64,000 nt of DNA, from the NCBI GenBank assembly GCA_003209065.1, contig QCSX01000001.1, positions 61,736 through 125,735 of the forward strand. Reading direction: 5' to 3'. The translations under genes and the position numbers were made by a program. Positions 43,578 to 52,957 of this stretch are shown one piece after another; positions within the stretch are counted from its first letter, which is position 1; every line of letters starts with the position of its first letter. The notes beneath the pieces were generated by a model that saw only the letters and a program-made list of their open reading frames with translations, did no database searches and had not been told where the DNA came from. The DNA is from Prochlorococcus sp. AG-670-N10. Its GTDB lineage: Bacteria; Cyanobacteriota; Cyanobacteriia; PCC-6307; Cyanobiaceae.

Positions 43578-43706
43578 TTAATCCTGAGGACTTTCTAAAT
43601 CTTTTCTATTTGGAGTTCTAGTAGGATCACTTGCTAGGAATCCGAATAAAAAAATTCCAACAAAGAAAAAAACAATAGTGTAAACAGAAATTTTGAGGGC
43701 AAGCAT
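43578..43706 (-). CDS. psbI: Photosystem II reaction center protein PsbI
   Basis: My reverse translation: [42 protein letters not shown]. Absent from the ORF track. Confidence 0.96.
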
Positions 43707-43838
43707 AGAATTTACGTGTGCTAACAGGATTACATCCTATTAAATTTATATTTAATTTATGATAAAAGGTTTACTTTTTGTATTTTTGCTAAATTTTGAA
43801 ATACTTTATAAAGCTAGTAAAGTATTAAAAAAAATTTT

Positions 43839-43991
43839 TTAATCATCATGATCATCCCAAGGATCCGTTAAAGTTTTAGCCTTGGGACCAAATGCTGTCC
43901 ATAGTCCAAAACCTGTTAATGCCAATAGTAAAGCAAGAATTGTAACAGCTACAGAAACAGCTGGATCTGGGGCGGATGATAAAGTTTGCAT
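43839..43991 (-). CDS. psbN: PsbN
   Basis: My reverse translation: MQTLSSAPDPAVSVAVTILALLLALTGFGLWTAFGPKAKTLTDPWDDHDD. Absent from the ORF track. Confidence 0.97.
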   Translation of the reverse strand: MQTLSSAPDPAVSVAVTILALLLALTGFGLWTAFGPKAKTLTDPWDDHDD

Positions 43992-44070
43992 CAATTTTGG
44001 TAAGTTTGTGAACAATTTATGTATTAATTCTTATACAATAACGAAATATATATGATTTAGAGAAATTACT

Positions 44071-44271
44071 ATGGGCCAAAAAACTGCATTAGGTACTTTT
44101 CTGAAAGCTATTGGGAACTCAGGACAAGGAAAAGTAGTTCCTGGATGGGGAGCCGTTCCTATTATGACTGTTATAGGTTTACTTTTATTAGTTTTCTTAG
44201 TCATCCTTTTACAAATTTATAACCAATCATTACTCCTACAAGGTTTCTCGGTGGATTGGAATGGAAACTAG
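44071..44271 (+). CDS. psbH: Photosystem II phosphoprotein PsbH
   Basis: 66 aa [51 protein letters not shown]. Confidence 0.97.
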   Translation: MGQKTALGTFLKAIGNSGQGKVVPGWGAVPIMTVIGLLLLVFLVILLQIYNQSLLLQGFSVDWNGN

Positions 44272-44449
44272 AGATATTAATTTTTTGTAGATTAGTACTT
44301 TTAATTAGGTAATTAATTTTTAAAATAAGTAAAAATTGATAGTCATATTTAGTTAAAAACTTTAATAATTTGTGTTGTCATTCACATTATAAAAAACTTA
44401 TTAATTTCATGTATTTATAATTTAAAACTTTAGAGATAAAATTCAAATT

Positions 44450-45058
44450 ATGAATAAGAATGAAATATTTATAATTGGTTTAGGTAATCCTGGGAAAGAA
44501 TACATCAATAATCGACATAATATAGGATTTTTACTCCTAGAAAATTTTTCAAAAGAAAATAATGCAAAATTTACTTTAAAAAATAAGTTTAAAAGTCTTT
44601 ATACAGAATTCAAAATAAATGATTCTATTTATAGATTGTTTATGCCTAACACTTATATGAATAATAGTGGAGATGCCGTGAGGGCAATAGTTGATTGGTA
44701 TAAAATAAATTTGGATCAGCTTTTTATAATAGTAGATGATATAGATCTACCAGTGGGTAAAATCAGATTTAGAAAAAAAGGAAGTTCTGGAGGACATAAT
44801 GGCTTGAAAGATATCATAAAGAAATTGCAGACTGAAAATTTCAATAGAATAAAAATCGGAATAGGGGCTCCACCCGTCAATGATAAAACAAAAAATTTAA
44901 ATACTATTTCTCATGTTTTAGGGAATATTTCTTCAAAAGAAAATGTTACTTTAACTAAAGTTTATCAACAGCTAATTGAATCACTAGAAGAATTAGCGAC
45001 GAAAAATGAAGATTACATTATCAGTAAACTAAATTCTTTTAATGCAGAGAAGAATTAA
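44450..45058 (+). CDS. pth: Peptidyl-tRNA hydrolase
   Basis: IIGLGNPGKEYINNRHNIGF, PNTYMNNSGDAV, GGHNGLKDI. Confidence 0.97.
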   Translation: MNKNEIFIIGLGNPGKEYINNRHNIGFLLLENFSKENNAKFTLKNKFKSLYTEFKINDSIYRLFMPNTYMNNSGDAVRAIVDWYKINLDQLFIIVDDIDLPVGKIRFRKKGSSGGHNGLKDIIKKLQTENFNRIKIGIGAPPVNDKTKNLNTISHVLGNISSKENVTLTKVYQQLIESLEELATKNEDYIISKLNSFNAEKN

Positions 45059-45061
45059 TAA

Positions 45062-45319
45062 ATGAAAGCAAAACCTGAGACAACAGCACATGTAAGTGTA
45101 AAAGAGTACTGTTTCATTAAAAAAGAATTAAAAGGAGTTGTGGAAGCAAGCGATTTTAAGTGGCAATTTACTTGGTCATTTGGAAAAGGGATTTTGTTTG
45201 TCAAGCCACCTTTAGGAAGGGCATTAATTGAGGACTCATTATTGAGATTCCTTTTAAAAAAAGATTATGAACTCGAAGCTGGAAATGAATATAAATTTAC
45301 TATTTCAGCCAAGTTTTAG
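45062..45319 (+). CDS. DUF3146-like conserved cyanobacterial protein
   Basis: 85 aa; FKWQFTWSFGKGILFVKPPLGRALIEDSLLRFL. Confidence 0.65.
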   Translation: MKAKPETTAHVSVKEYCFIKKELKGVVEASDFKWQFTWSFGKGILFVKPPLGRALIEDSLLRFLLKKDYELEAGNEYKFTISAKF

Positions 45320-45737
45320 TTTTTATTTTATCACTAAAATCAAATTTAAATTGAAAATAATCCTCCAAAATAATTAATGCCGCTAATGCATCTAAATTTT
45401 TATTCAAAATAAATATTTCTCTTGGTAAAAAACGTTTTATACCAAGTAAAGGGAAAATTTCAAAATATCTTTGCTTAGCTCTATAAGTCGAATTTTTTTC
45501 TTCAGCAATAATGACATCAGGTACTAACTTATTCAAATTTTTTATATAGTTTTTACTACTAGTTCCATTACCAATGAGAAGTTGAAAGTTTTTTTCGTTC
45601 TCAATTTTTTTTTTAGCGTATTTTAAAAGTTGATGGCTACTGATAACTACTGCTTCATAAACTTTTTTTTCACTTATGTCAGCTACTATTACTCCACATT
45701 TCGAAATGCCAGGATCAATAGCCATAACTCTAGACAT
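45300..45737 (-). CDS. RuvC/YqgF-like RNase H-fold resolvase-like protein
   Basis: VMAIDPGISKCGVIV...LLIGNGTSS...VIIAEEKNSTYRAKQRYFE...NKNLDALAALIIL. Confidence 0.75.
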   Translation of the reverse strand: MSRVMAIDPGISKCGVIVADISEKKVYEAVVISSHQLLKYAKKKIENEKNFQLLIGNGTSSKNYIKNLNKLVPDVIIAEEKNSTYRAKQRYFEIFPLLGIKRFLPREIFILNKNLDALAALIILEDYFQFKFDFSDKIKTKTWLK

Positions 45738-46709
45738 TTAAGATTTTGGATTATTTATTTTTAATTCCACAATTACCGGTTGAGCAGTCTTACTATTTCT
45801 CATAGAGACTGCTTCTAATTCAAAATTAGTTTTATCATTTTTATTTAAAAAGTCTCTTAATTCTTTTACAGAATCGCTTCGTAATTTTATTTCATTTGTA
45901 AGTGAACCTCTTCTCTTAACTTCAGCCAAACTTGAGGAAAGTAAGAAATTTATCTTATCAGCAAAATCTTTTTTATTGAAATTTTCTTGTTTGAAATCAA
46001 TTTTCGTAATTTTTTCACCTTTTCTGACTATAATTTTATTCTCTATTAACTCAGGAAAAGCATAGACATAATTTTCGCCTATCAACACATTCCTCACAGA
46101 TTTTATATTAATGACCCAACTACCCCCTTTAAAAATGGTATTTTGCATATCCTCAATATGATTTTTTCTTAACAGCAATAAATTTTTGATTTTTTTACTT
46201 GTTGGTTTTACCATATTGTGTGTATATTTATTGGCATTGATAATTGTATTTTCTATTTGAGATTTAATATCTTCTTGGCTAGAAGAAGTAATCTCTTGGA
46301 TAAATAAAGATTGTCCACTTCTTATTACAAATTTTCCACTCCTTAATGCGATTATATTCCTCTCTAGTTGTTTAAATTCGGTCTCTTTAACTTTGATTTT
46401 CTTTTCTAGTTTTTCCCTTTCTTTTTTTAAAGGTATTAATACTTGTTTACTTTCCTGAAGTTTTTTCTGTAAATCACCTAACTTAAAAAGTCCAACTCTC
46501 AGCTGTCTATTTACTAAAATCACGAGTAACAATGATGAGGCGCTTATCAAGCTACCAGTCAAAATTGTGATCAAAATTGCGGTTTTTTTTGGTCTTAACT
46601 TTAAAACACTAAATCTAGCTTTACCAATCTTGGAACCTAATAAGTCACCTAATGTTGAAATTAAACCTCCAAGCAGTAATAAAAAAATAAAGAAAAGCCA
46701 ACCAGACAC
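45738..46709 (-). CDS. DUF3084-family protein
   Basis: Two N-terminal TM helices with GDLLGSKIGKARFSVLKLRPKKTA, coiled coil; adjacent to the RuvC-like gene. Confidence 0.8.
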   Translation of the reverse strand: MSGWLFFIFLLLLGGLISTLGDLLGSKIGKARFSVLKLRPKKTAILITILTGSLISASSLLLVILVNRQLRVGLFKLGDLQKKLQESKQVLIPLKKEREKLEKKIKVKETEFKQLERNIIALRSGKFVIRSGQSLFIQEITSSSQEDIKSQIENTIINANKYTHNMVKPTSKKIKNLLLLRKNHIEDMQNTIFKGGSWVINIKSVRNVLIGENYVYAFPELIENKIIVRKGEKITKIDFKQENFNKKDFADKINFLLSSSLAEVKRRGSLTNEIKLRSDSVKELRDFLNKNDKTNFELEAVSMRNSKTAQPVIVELKINNPKS

Positions 46710-46764
46710 AATATTTATATTTATTTATTTGTTTAGTACTTATTATATATTAATTAATTGTGTA

Positions 46765-47499
46765 TTAATTAAATCTTTTTGCAAGTGCTATGGGATCAAA
46801 AACTGTAATCTTTTTCCTTTCAATAGTCAGTAATCCTGAATCTTTCAAATCTCCTAATAATCTTGTAATTGTTACTCTCGTGGAACCTATTGCCTCTGCT
46901 ATAGCTTGATGAGAAAGTCTCAAATCAATAGTAATGCCCTTTTCACTTGCCACTCCAAAATCTCGACACAAAACCATTAAAAAACTCACTAAGCGAGATG
47001 ACATATCTCTATGTGTTAAGGTTTCAATCATTGTTTCTGTTTGTAGAATCCGGCTTGAAAGGCCTTGTAATAATAAAAGACCAACGGATGCATCTGCTTC
47101 AATTGCTCTCAAAACAGAATTTGCTGGAGCTGTAATCATTTCAACTCTTGTGAAAGCGATAGCATGATAAAAACGATCGGATCTATGACCTGTCAAAAGA
47201 GATAAAACACCAAAAAGGCTATTTTCCCTTAACAAGGCTACAGTGATTTCTTCTCCTGATTCGTAAACTCTTGATAATCTAACTGCTCCTCTCCTTATTA
47301 AGTAAACTCTCTCAGCAGGATCTCCTGGGAAAAATATTGTTTTTGATCTCTCAACCATTTCTGTACTGGCTCCTTCAAGGCCTTTAATGACTTCCATTAA
47401 AGTTCTATTAATTGGAAAACGTTCACCAACAGTATTAATAGTATTTTGTCCGGATGGTTGCGGAGTTAAGCGGCTGAATCCTCTTGAAGCAGGTAACAT
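46765..47499 (-). CDS. ntcA: Global nitrogen regulator NtcA
   Basis: CRP-family; [73 protein letters not shown] helix-turn-helix. Confidence 0.98.
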   Translation of the reverse strand: MLPASRGFSRLTPQPSGQNTINTVGERFPINRTLMEVIKGLEGASTEMVERSKTIFFPGDPAERVYLIRRGAVRLSRVYESGEEITVALLRENSLFGVLSLLTGHRSDRFYHAIAFTRVEMITAPANSVLRAIEADASVGLLLLQGLSSRILQTETMIETLTHRDMSSRLVSFLMVLCRDFGVASEKGITIDLRLSHQAIAEAIGSTRVTITRLLGDLKDSGLLTIERKKITVFDPIALAKRFN

Positions 47500-47546
47500 A
47501 AATCTCTTTACTATTAAAAAATTTAAGGAGACAGATAAAAATATCT

Positions 47547-47562
47547 TGTAGCAACAGTAACA
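47547..47562. promoter_or_regulatory. Possible NtcA site upstream of ntcA (TGTN10ACA; one mismatch to GTAN8TAC)
   Basis: Minus strand TGTTACTGTTGCTACA, 48-63 nt upstream of the ntcA ORF start. Confidence 0.45.
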
Positions 47563-47701
47563 TTTTCAGGTTTTTATGTTTTTAAAAAAAGCAAATTTTT
47601 AAAAACTCTTTTTTTTGTACATCTACCTTAAGTAAAATTACACTATATGCAGCGTACTTAAATCTAAATTATACTTAATATAGATAAATTCAAAGTAAAT
47701 A

Positions 47702-48286
47702 ATGGCAGTCAGCTTATTAAACAGTTATTCAACAAACAATCATCAAGTTGTAAACATTAATAAAAATAATAAAGAATCCAAATTAAGAAGTCCAAACCAG
47801 AACGGTCAAATTCAGATTTATCAATCTTCATATAGAGGAAGTTACTCTTCTATTATCAGAGATTCGTTAAGAAATGCAGCTTTAGGCAGAAAAGTACTTT
47901 TAGTGCAATTAATGAGGGGGGGGGTAAAGCAAGGCATTGACAATGCTCAAAAGCTTTGTGGAAATTTAACTTGGATAAGATCTTCAAATTCTTATGATCA
48001 TTACGAACCAGAAGAAATAACCAATAATAGAAATCTGTCAAAATCGATAAATCATTCAATAAATGAATTATGGGGGTTTTGCAAAAAAGAATTGATATCT
48101 GGAGAATATGATCAAATTATCCTTGATGAAATTTTTCTGGCTGTAGAATTTAATATTATAAGTAAAGATGATTTGATTTCAACACTTGAAAACAGATTAA
48201 TCCCTGGAGATGTAATCCTTACTGGTACATCTATACCTAAAAATTTCCTATTAATGGCTGATCAAATTACTGAACTTCGCTCATAA
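47702..48286 (+). CDS. CobO/CobA-like P-loop family protein with degenerate Walker A
   Basis: IQIYQSSYRGSYSSIIRDSLRNAALGRKVLLVQLMRGG aligns with GxGKGKST...ALRAxGxGxxVxVxQFxKG; retains YDQIILDEIFLAVEFNII. Confidence 0.7.
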   Translation: MAVSLLNSYSTNNHQVVNINKNNKESKLRSPNQNGQIQIYQSSYRGSYSSIIRDSLRNAALGRKVLLVQLMRGGVKQGIDNAQKLCGNLTWIRSSNSYDHYEPEEITNNRNLSKSINHSINELWGFCKKELISGEYDQIILDEIFLAVEFNIISKDDLISTLENRLIPGDVILTGTSIPKNFLLMADQITELRS

Positions 48287-48290
48287 AAAT

Positions 48291-48884
48291 ATGCTAAAAA
48301 ATGATCTCTGGATAAATAAAAAAGCTTCCGAAGGAATGATAAACCCTTTCCAATCAAATTTGGTAAGACATCTTGATCCTACCCAGAAAAGAAACGCTGT
48401 TTTAAGTTATGGATGTTCCTCATATGGCTATGACTTAAGACTATCTTCTAAAGAGTTTTTAATATTTAAACATGTCCCAGGAACTGTTATGAATCCAAAG
48501 AAATTTAATCCTGATAATTTAGAAAGAACTATTCTTCACAAAGACAAAGATGGTGAGTACTTTATTCTACCTGCTCATTCTTACGGATTGGGAGTTGCTT
48601 TAGAAAAAATGAAAGTGCCAGAAAATATTACTGTTATTTGTATTGGTAAAAGTACTTATGCTCGTCTTGGAATAATAGTAAATACAACCCCAGCAGAGGC
48701 AGGTTGGGAAGGGCATCTTACACTAGAATTTAGCAACAGTTCGGGTGCAGATTGTAGGATTTATGCAAATGAAGGTATTTGCCAACTATTATTTTTTGAG
48801 GGTGATCCCTGCTCCACTACTTATGAAGACAGAAAAGGTAAATATCAAAATCAACCGGAACAAGTAACTTTAGCCAAAATTTAA
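48291..48884 (+). CDS. dcd: dCTP deaminase
   Basis: LSYGCSSYGYDLRLSSKEF, IGKSTYARLGIIVNTTPAEAGWEGHLTLEFSN. Confidence 0.96.
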   Translation: MLKNDLWINKKASEGMINPFQSNLVRHLDPTQKRNAVLSYGCSSYGYDLRLSSKEFLIFKHVPGTVMNPKKFNPDNLERTILHKDKDGEYFILPAHSYGLGVALEKMKVPENITVICIGKSTYARLGIIVNTTPAEAGWEGHLTLEFSNSSGADCRIYANEGICQLLFFEGDPCSTTYEDRKGKYQNQPEQVTLAKI

Positions 48885-48885
48885 A

Positions 48886-49524
48886 ATGAGTAAAGTTGAC
48901 CTAATTTCATTAACTCCAAATGCTGAAAAAACCATGGCTTATATAGCCAGAGTGTCAAATCCTTCTAATCAAACTAATGATAAATTTGCCGGATTATTAA
49001 GATATTGTATTCAACATGAGCACTGGTCAGTTTTTGAGCAAGCATGTATGACATTAAAAATTGAGACTAATAGAGGTATAGCTGCTCAAATTCTTAGACA
49101 TAGATCATTTACTTTTCAAGAATTCTCACAAAGATATGCAGAAACTAATTTACTAGGAAATGATATTCCTATTCCAGAGTTAAGAAGACAAGATAAAAAG
49201 AATCGCCAAAATAGCATAGATGATATAACTGATGAACTTAAGAGCAAATTTGAAGGAAAAATTTCAAAACATTTTCAAGAGGCGAATAATTTATACGAAG
49301 AAATGCTGAAAGCTGGAATCGCTAAGGAATGCGCGAGATTTATAATGCCTCTAGCTACCCCAACAAGAATTTACATGACCGGTTCATGTAGGTCTTGGAT
49401 TCACTACATACAATTAAGGTCAAAAGAAGGTACGCAAAAAGAACATATGGAAATAGCTGAAGATTGTAAGACAGTATTTATCAAATATTTTCCATCTGTA
49501 TCTGAAGCCTTGAATTGGAAATAA
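48886..49524 (+). CDS. thyX: Flavin-dependent thymidylate synthase
   Basis: RHRSFTFQEFSQRYAE (RHRxxSxxxxSxR-like ThyX motif), RFIMPLATPTRIYMTGSCRSWIHYIQLRS. Confidence 0.96.
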   Translation: MSKVDLISLTPNAEKTMAYIARVSNPSNQTNDKFAGLLRYCIQHEHWSVFEQACMTLKIETNRGIAAQILRHRSFTFQEFSQRYAETNLLGNDIPIPELRRQDKKNRQNSIDDITDELKSKFEGKISKHFQEANNLYEEMLKAGIAKECARFIMPLATPTRIYMTGSCRSWIHYIQLRSKEGTQKEHMEIAEDCKTVFIKYFPSVSEALNWK

Positions 49525-49526
49525 AA

Positions 49527-50069
49527 TTATCCATGACTTCTCGGAGAAGACTGCAAAGGTTTATTTTCTTTAATTACTGAAAATTCCGAACTTATAATTT
49601 GAGAATTACTTTGAAACTCATTATGTAAATTATCAAGAGATTCTTTTATAGTTTTTTCTTGCTGTTTTCCAATAAATGTAACTTCTAAATTAGCTTCTTC
49701 ATCAAAAAGATTTACCTGCGGTATTCCATTAACATTAAAATTTCTCATATAATTTTCCCACTTAGGATTATCTACATTTAAAAAAACAAAATTAATATCT
49801 TTTTCATATTCTTCTTTTATATCAGCAATCTTTGGAGCCATTTCCTTACAAACTTCACACCATTCTGCATAAAATTCAAGAAAAGTAGGTTTGTTATTTG
49901 TAAAAGCTATTTTCGGTTCAATAGATAATTCTCCAAGGTTCTTAAGAAGAAAATGAGGTTGAAAGACTAGATTTTTGAATGCTAGTAAAGAGCAAATCAG
50001 TAGAGCAAATAATATAAGTATCCACTTTTGTGAGAGATTTAAAAATGATTCTTTATTTCGAGATTGCAT
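49527..50069 (-). CDS. txlA: Membrane-anchored thioredoxin-like protein (TxlA/HCF164-like)
   Basis: N-terminal TM, FLEFYAEWCEVCKEMAP WCxxC motif. Confidence 0.88.
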   Translation of the reverse strand: MQSRNKESFLNLSQKWILILFALLICSLLAFKNLVFQPHFLLKNLGELSIEPKIAFTNNKPTFLEFYAEWCEVCKEMAPKIADIKEEYEKDINFVFLNVDNPKWENYMRNFNVNGIPQVNLFDEEANLEVTFIGKQQEKTIKESLDNLHNEFQSNSQIISSEFSVIKENKPLQSSPRSHG

Positions 50070-50204
50070 TATCTAATTTAAATATTTTTTATTTTATATA
50101 AATAAAATAAATAAAGAGACCATTAATCTTTTTACTTTTATTCAACTGATAGTATAAGTGAAAGAAACAAAATACTCCTACTAAATACTTATCAAAATTA
50201 TAAT

Positions 50205-51563
50205 ATGCAATCTATATTTGGAACTGATGGAATAAGGGGGAGATTTGATAAAGAAATAACTTATTCTCTAGCATATGAAGTTGGATATGCTTTGGGAGTT
50301 ATTTTAGAAACCAATAATCCCATACTGATAGGGAGAGATACAAGAATAAGTGGAGAAATTCTTTTTGAAGCTATTTCAAGAGGTATTAAGAAGGCAGGAA
50401 AAGAAATTGTATATTTAGGAATTTGTCCTACACCAGCCATCCCCTTTCTAATAAAAAAAGAAAAATTTAGTAGTGGCATTATGATTTCTGCAAGCCATAA
50501 CCCTCCTGAATTTAATGGTATAAAAATTTTCGATAATAATGGAGAGAAAATTAAAAAAGATTTTGAAAATCGAATAGAAGTCATTGTGGGAAAAGCAGAT
50601 AATAAAAAATTATTTGACAATAAAAATAAATCTATAAGCCAAAATAATGACCTTCTAAATATTTATACCAAAGGCCTTATCGATAGTATGGAAAATGTAA
50701 ATTTAAATGGAATGAAAATAATTTTAGATACTTGTTATGGCTCAGCAACAACTTGTGCGGAAAGTATTTTTAAGAAACTAGGAGCTAATGTAAAAGTTAT
50801 AAATAATGTAGAAGATGGTTTAAAAATAAATTTAAATTGTGGATCTACATGTTTAGATCCACTAAATAAAGCCATAAAAGAGAACGATGCTGATATGGGA
50901 TTCAGCTTCGATGGTGATGCCGATAGAGTAATTGGAGTTGATTCAAAAGGTAATATCCTAGATGGAGATCATATTCTCTTTCTATGGGGAAGAGAACTTT
51001 TAGAAGAAAAATTACTGACCAATAATACAATAATCTCAACAAGAATGGCTAATTTAGGTTTTGAAAAATCTTGGAATAATATAGGTGGGATTCTTTATAG
51101 AACTGAAGTTGGAGACAAGTTCGTGTTTGAAGCAATAAAGGAAAGAAATGCCTTACTAGGTGGAGAACAATCAGGACATATACTCTCAAATATTAATAAC
51201 TTTTGTGGAGATGGTATTTTAACTGCACTTCAAATTTCCAAATACTGTAAGAAAAAAAATATCAGCTTAAAATCTTGGCTAAATACCAGCTTCTTACCAT
51301 ACCCCCAAAAACTTACTAATATTCTTCTAAATTTTAACTTTAAAAATATAAATAATTCGTATAAGGAATTTATAAACGAAAGTATAGAACGTTTCTCTAC
51401 TTCTAAAAATGACGACTGCAGAGTTTATATCCGCCCAAGCGGAACCGAACCCATTTTACGTATATTAGTTGAAGCACAAAATCAAGAAGAGGTTGATTAT
51501 TTATCAACAAAAATTACAAGCGAAATACGCAAAAAGATAAATAAGATATCTAATAATTTATGA
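50205..51563 (+). CDS. glmM: Phosphoglucosamine mutase
   Basis: [52 protein letters not shown]. Confidence 0.97.
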   Translation: MQSIFGTDGIRGRFDKEITYSLAYEVGYALGVILETNNPILIGRDTRISGEILFEAISRGIKKAGKEIVYLGICPTPAIPFLIKKEKFSSGIMISASHNPPEFNGIKIFDNNGEKIKKDFENRIEVIVGKADNKKLFDNKNKSISQNNDLLNIYTKGLIDSMENVNLNGMKIILDTCYGSATTCAESIFKKLGANVKVINNVEDGLKINLNCGSTCLDPLNKAIKENDADMGFSFDGDADRVIGVDSKGNILDGDHILFLWGRELLEEKLLTNNTIISTRMANLGFEKSWNNIGGILYRTEVGDKFVFEAIKERNALLGGEQSGHILSNINNFCGDGILTALQISKYCKKKNISLKSWLNTSFLPYPQKLTNILLNFNFKNINNSYKEFINESIERFSTSKNDDCRVYIRPSGTEPILRILVEAQNQEEVDYLSTKITSEIRKKINKISNNL

Positions 51564-51564
51564 A

Positions 51565-52194
51565 TCAAATTTTCATATAAATACTTTCAAAAATTTTCAG
51601 TTGATTTAATAACACATATTTTTCTCTATTAGTTTTTATTTTAAAGGGATTAAAACTCTCATTAAATCTAAAATCTTCATAAGCTAATTTATTGAACTTT
51701 ATACTTTCTGATATCGTGAGTTCCATATAATCGAAAAGTTCCTTTACATCTGTTTTAATAAAAATTAAGGATCTTTTTTGCATTGAATTTGAAAGAAAAT
51801 TAATTAATTTAGGTTGAATTACTCGTCTTTTATTATGTTTCTTTTTAAACCACGGATCAGGAAAATTAAAAGAAATACTTTTAATTGATTCAATAAGAGC
51901 TTTATTCTTATCATGATCAAAAATATTATTCGCATTTCCAAAGGAAAAATATAAATTTTTATTTTCTCTACTTTTCATTTTCAAATTAGCATTTAAAACT
52001 AATTTTTCTCTAATTTCAATTCCTATATAATTCCAGTTTTTATTTTTAAGTGATAATTCGAATAAAAAATCACCTGAAGCGCAACCAATATCTAAATGGA
52101 GAGGCAATTTTGGGTTTTCAAAAACTTGATTCAATGGAGGTATTGGATTTATTGCAAAAAAATTTTTACTGAGTGGATTTACATGCTGTCTCAT
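51565..52194 (-). CDS. trmB: tRNA (guanine-N7-)-methyltransferase
   Basis: [36 protein letters not shown]. Confidence 0.95.
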   Translation of the reverse strand: MRQHVNPLSKNFFAINPIPPLNQVFENPKLPLHLDIGCASGDFLFELSLKNKNWNYIGIEIREKLVLNANLKMKSRENKNLYFSFGNANNIFDHDKNKALIESIKSISFNFPDPWFKKKHNKRRVIQPKLINFLSNSMQKRSLIFIKTDVKELFDYMELTISESIKFNKLAYEDFRFNESFNPFKIKTNREKYVLLNQLKIFESIYMKI

Positions 52195-52319
52195 AACAAT
52201 TATTTAATTATTTCTTAGTGGAAATTAATATGGTGCATATTATTCATAACTATGACAATAATAAGTTAAGAAGCCGGTGGGTAAGGTTTAATAATTATGT
52301 GTGTTAAAAAGAAAAAGTT

Positions 52320-52943
52320 ATGAACAGTCTTAATCAGCTTTCCATTTGGCTATCTTTTCAACTTTCATTAGTCTTTATAGTTGGTCTTCCTTTAACTATA
52401 TTTGGTTGGTCTATAAAAAACAAAAGTAAAGCCATTACAAAACTTTTATCTAATTATTGGAAAATATCAATTTTATTCTTCATAAGTCTTATCCTCCTAA
52501 TTGGAGAGTACAATTTCGCTCTCTTAATTACAAATATTTCGACATTAATAATGACAGTCTCAATATGGTTTTGGAATGATATTAATGATGAGTTAAATGA
52601 ATATAGGATATCTCATGCATTAACTACAACTACGAAAGTTTGGCGATGGTCTTTAACATTTATATCTTTAAGTTTCTTAATTCAAAGTTTAAATAATATT
52701 AATTGTATTTCTTTTATTAATTCTGCCGAATGTGAAATTTGGCTTACACCTTCAACAAATTTCTATTTGATTTTAAAAAATTTATTTAATTTCTTATTTG
52801 GAGCTAGCTTTTCTCAACCAGTTGCCAAATTTTTAGGATTATTTGCCTTATTAATATATACATTAGGTTTATTACAATGGGCGATAATTAAATTCCCAAA
52901 GAGTGGCCGGAATTCTGGTTTTTCAAATTATGGTAGGGATTGA
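52320..52943 (+). CDS. DUF3177-like integral membrane protein
   Basis: 207 aa, multiple TM segments, WNDINDELNEYRISHALTTTTKVWRW. Confidence 0.7.
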   Translation: MNSLNQLSIWLSFQLSLVFIVGLPLTIFGWSIKNKSKAITKLLSNYWKISILFFISLILLIGEYNFALLITNISTLIMTVSIWFWNDINDELNEYRISHALTTTTKVWRWSLTFISLSFLIQSLNNINCISFINSAECEIWLTPSTNFYLILKNLFNFLFGASFSQPVAKFLGLFALLIYTLGLLQWAIIKFPKSGRNSGFSNYGRD

Positions 52944-52957
52944 TTTAAATCAACTAT

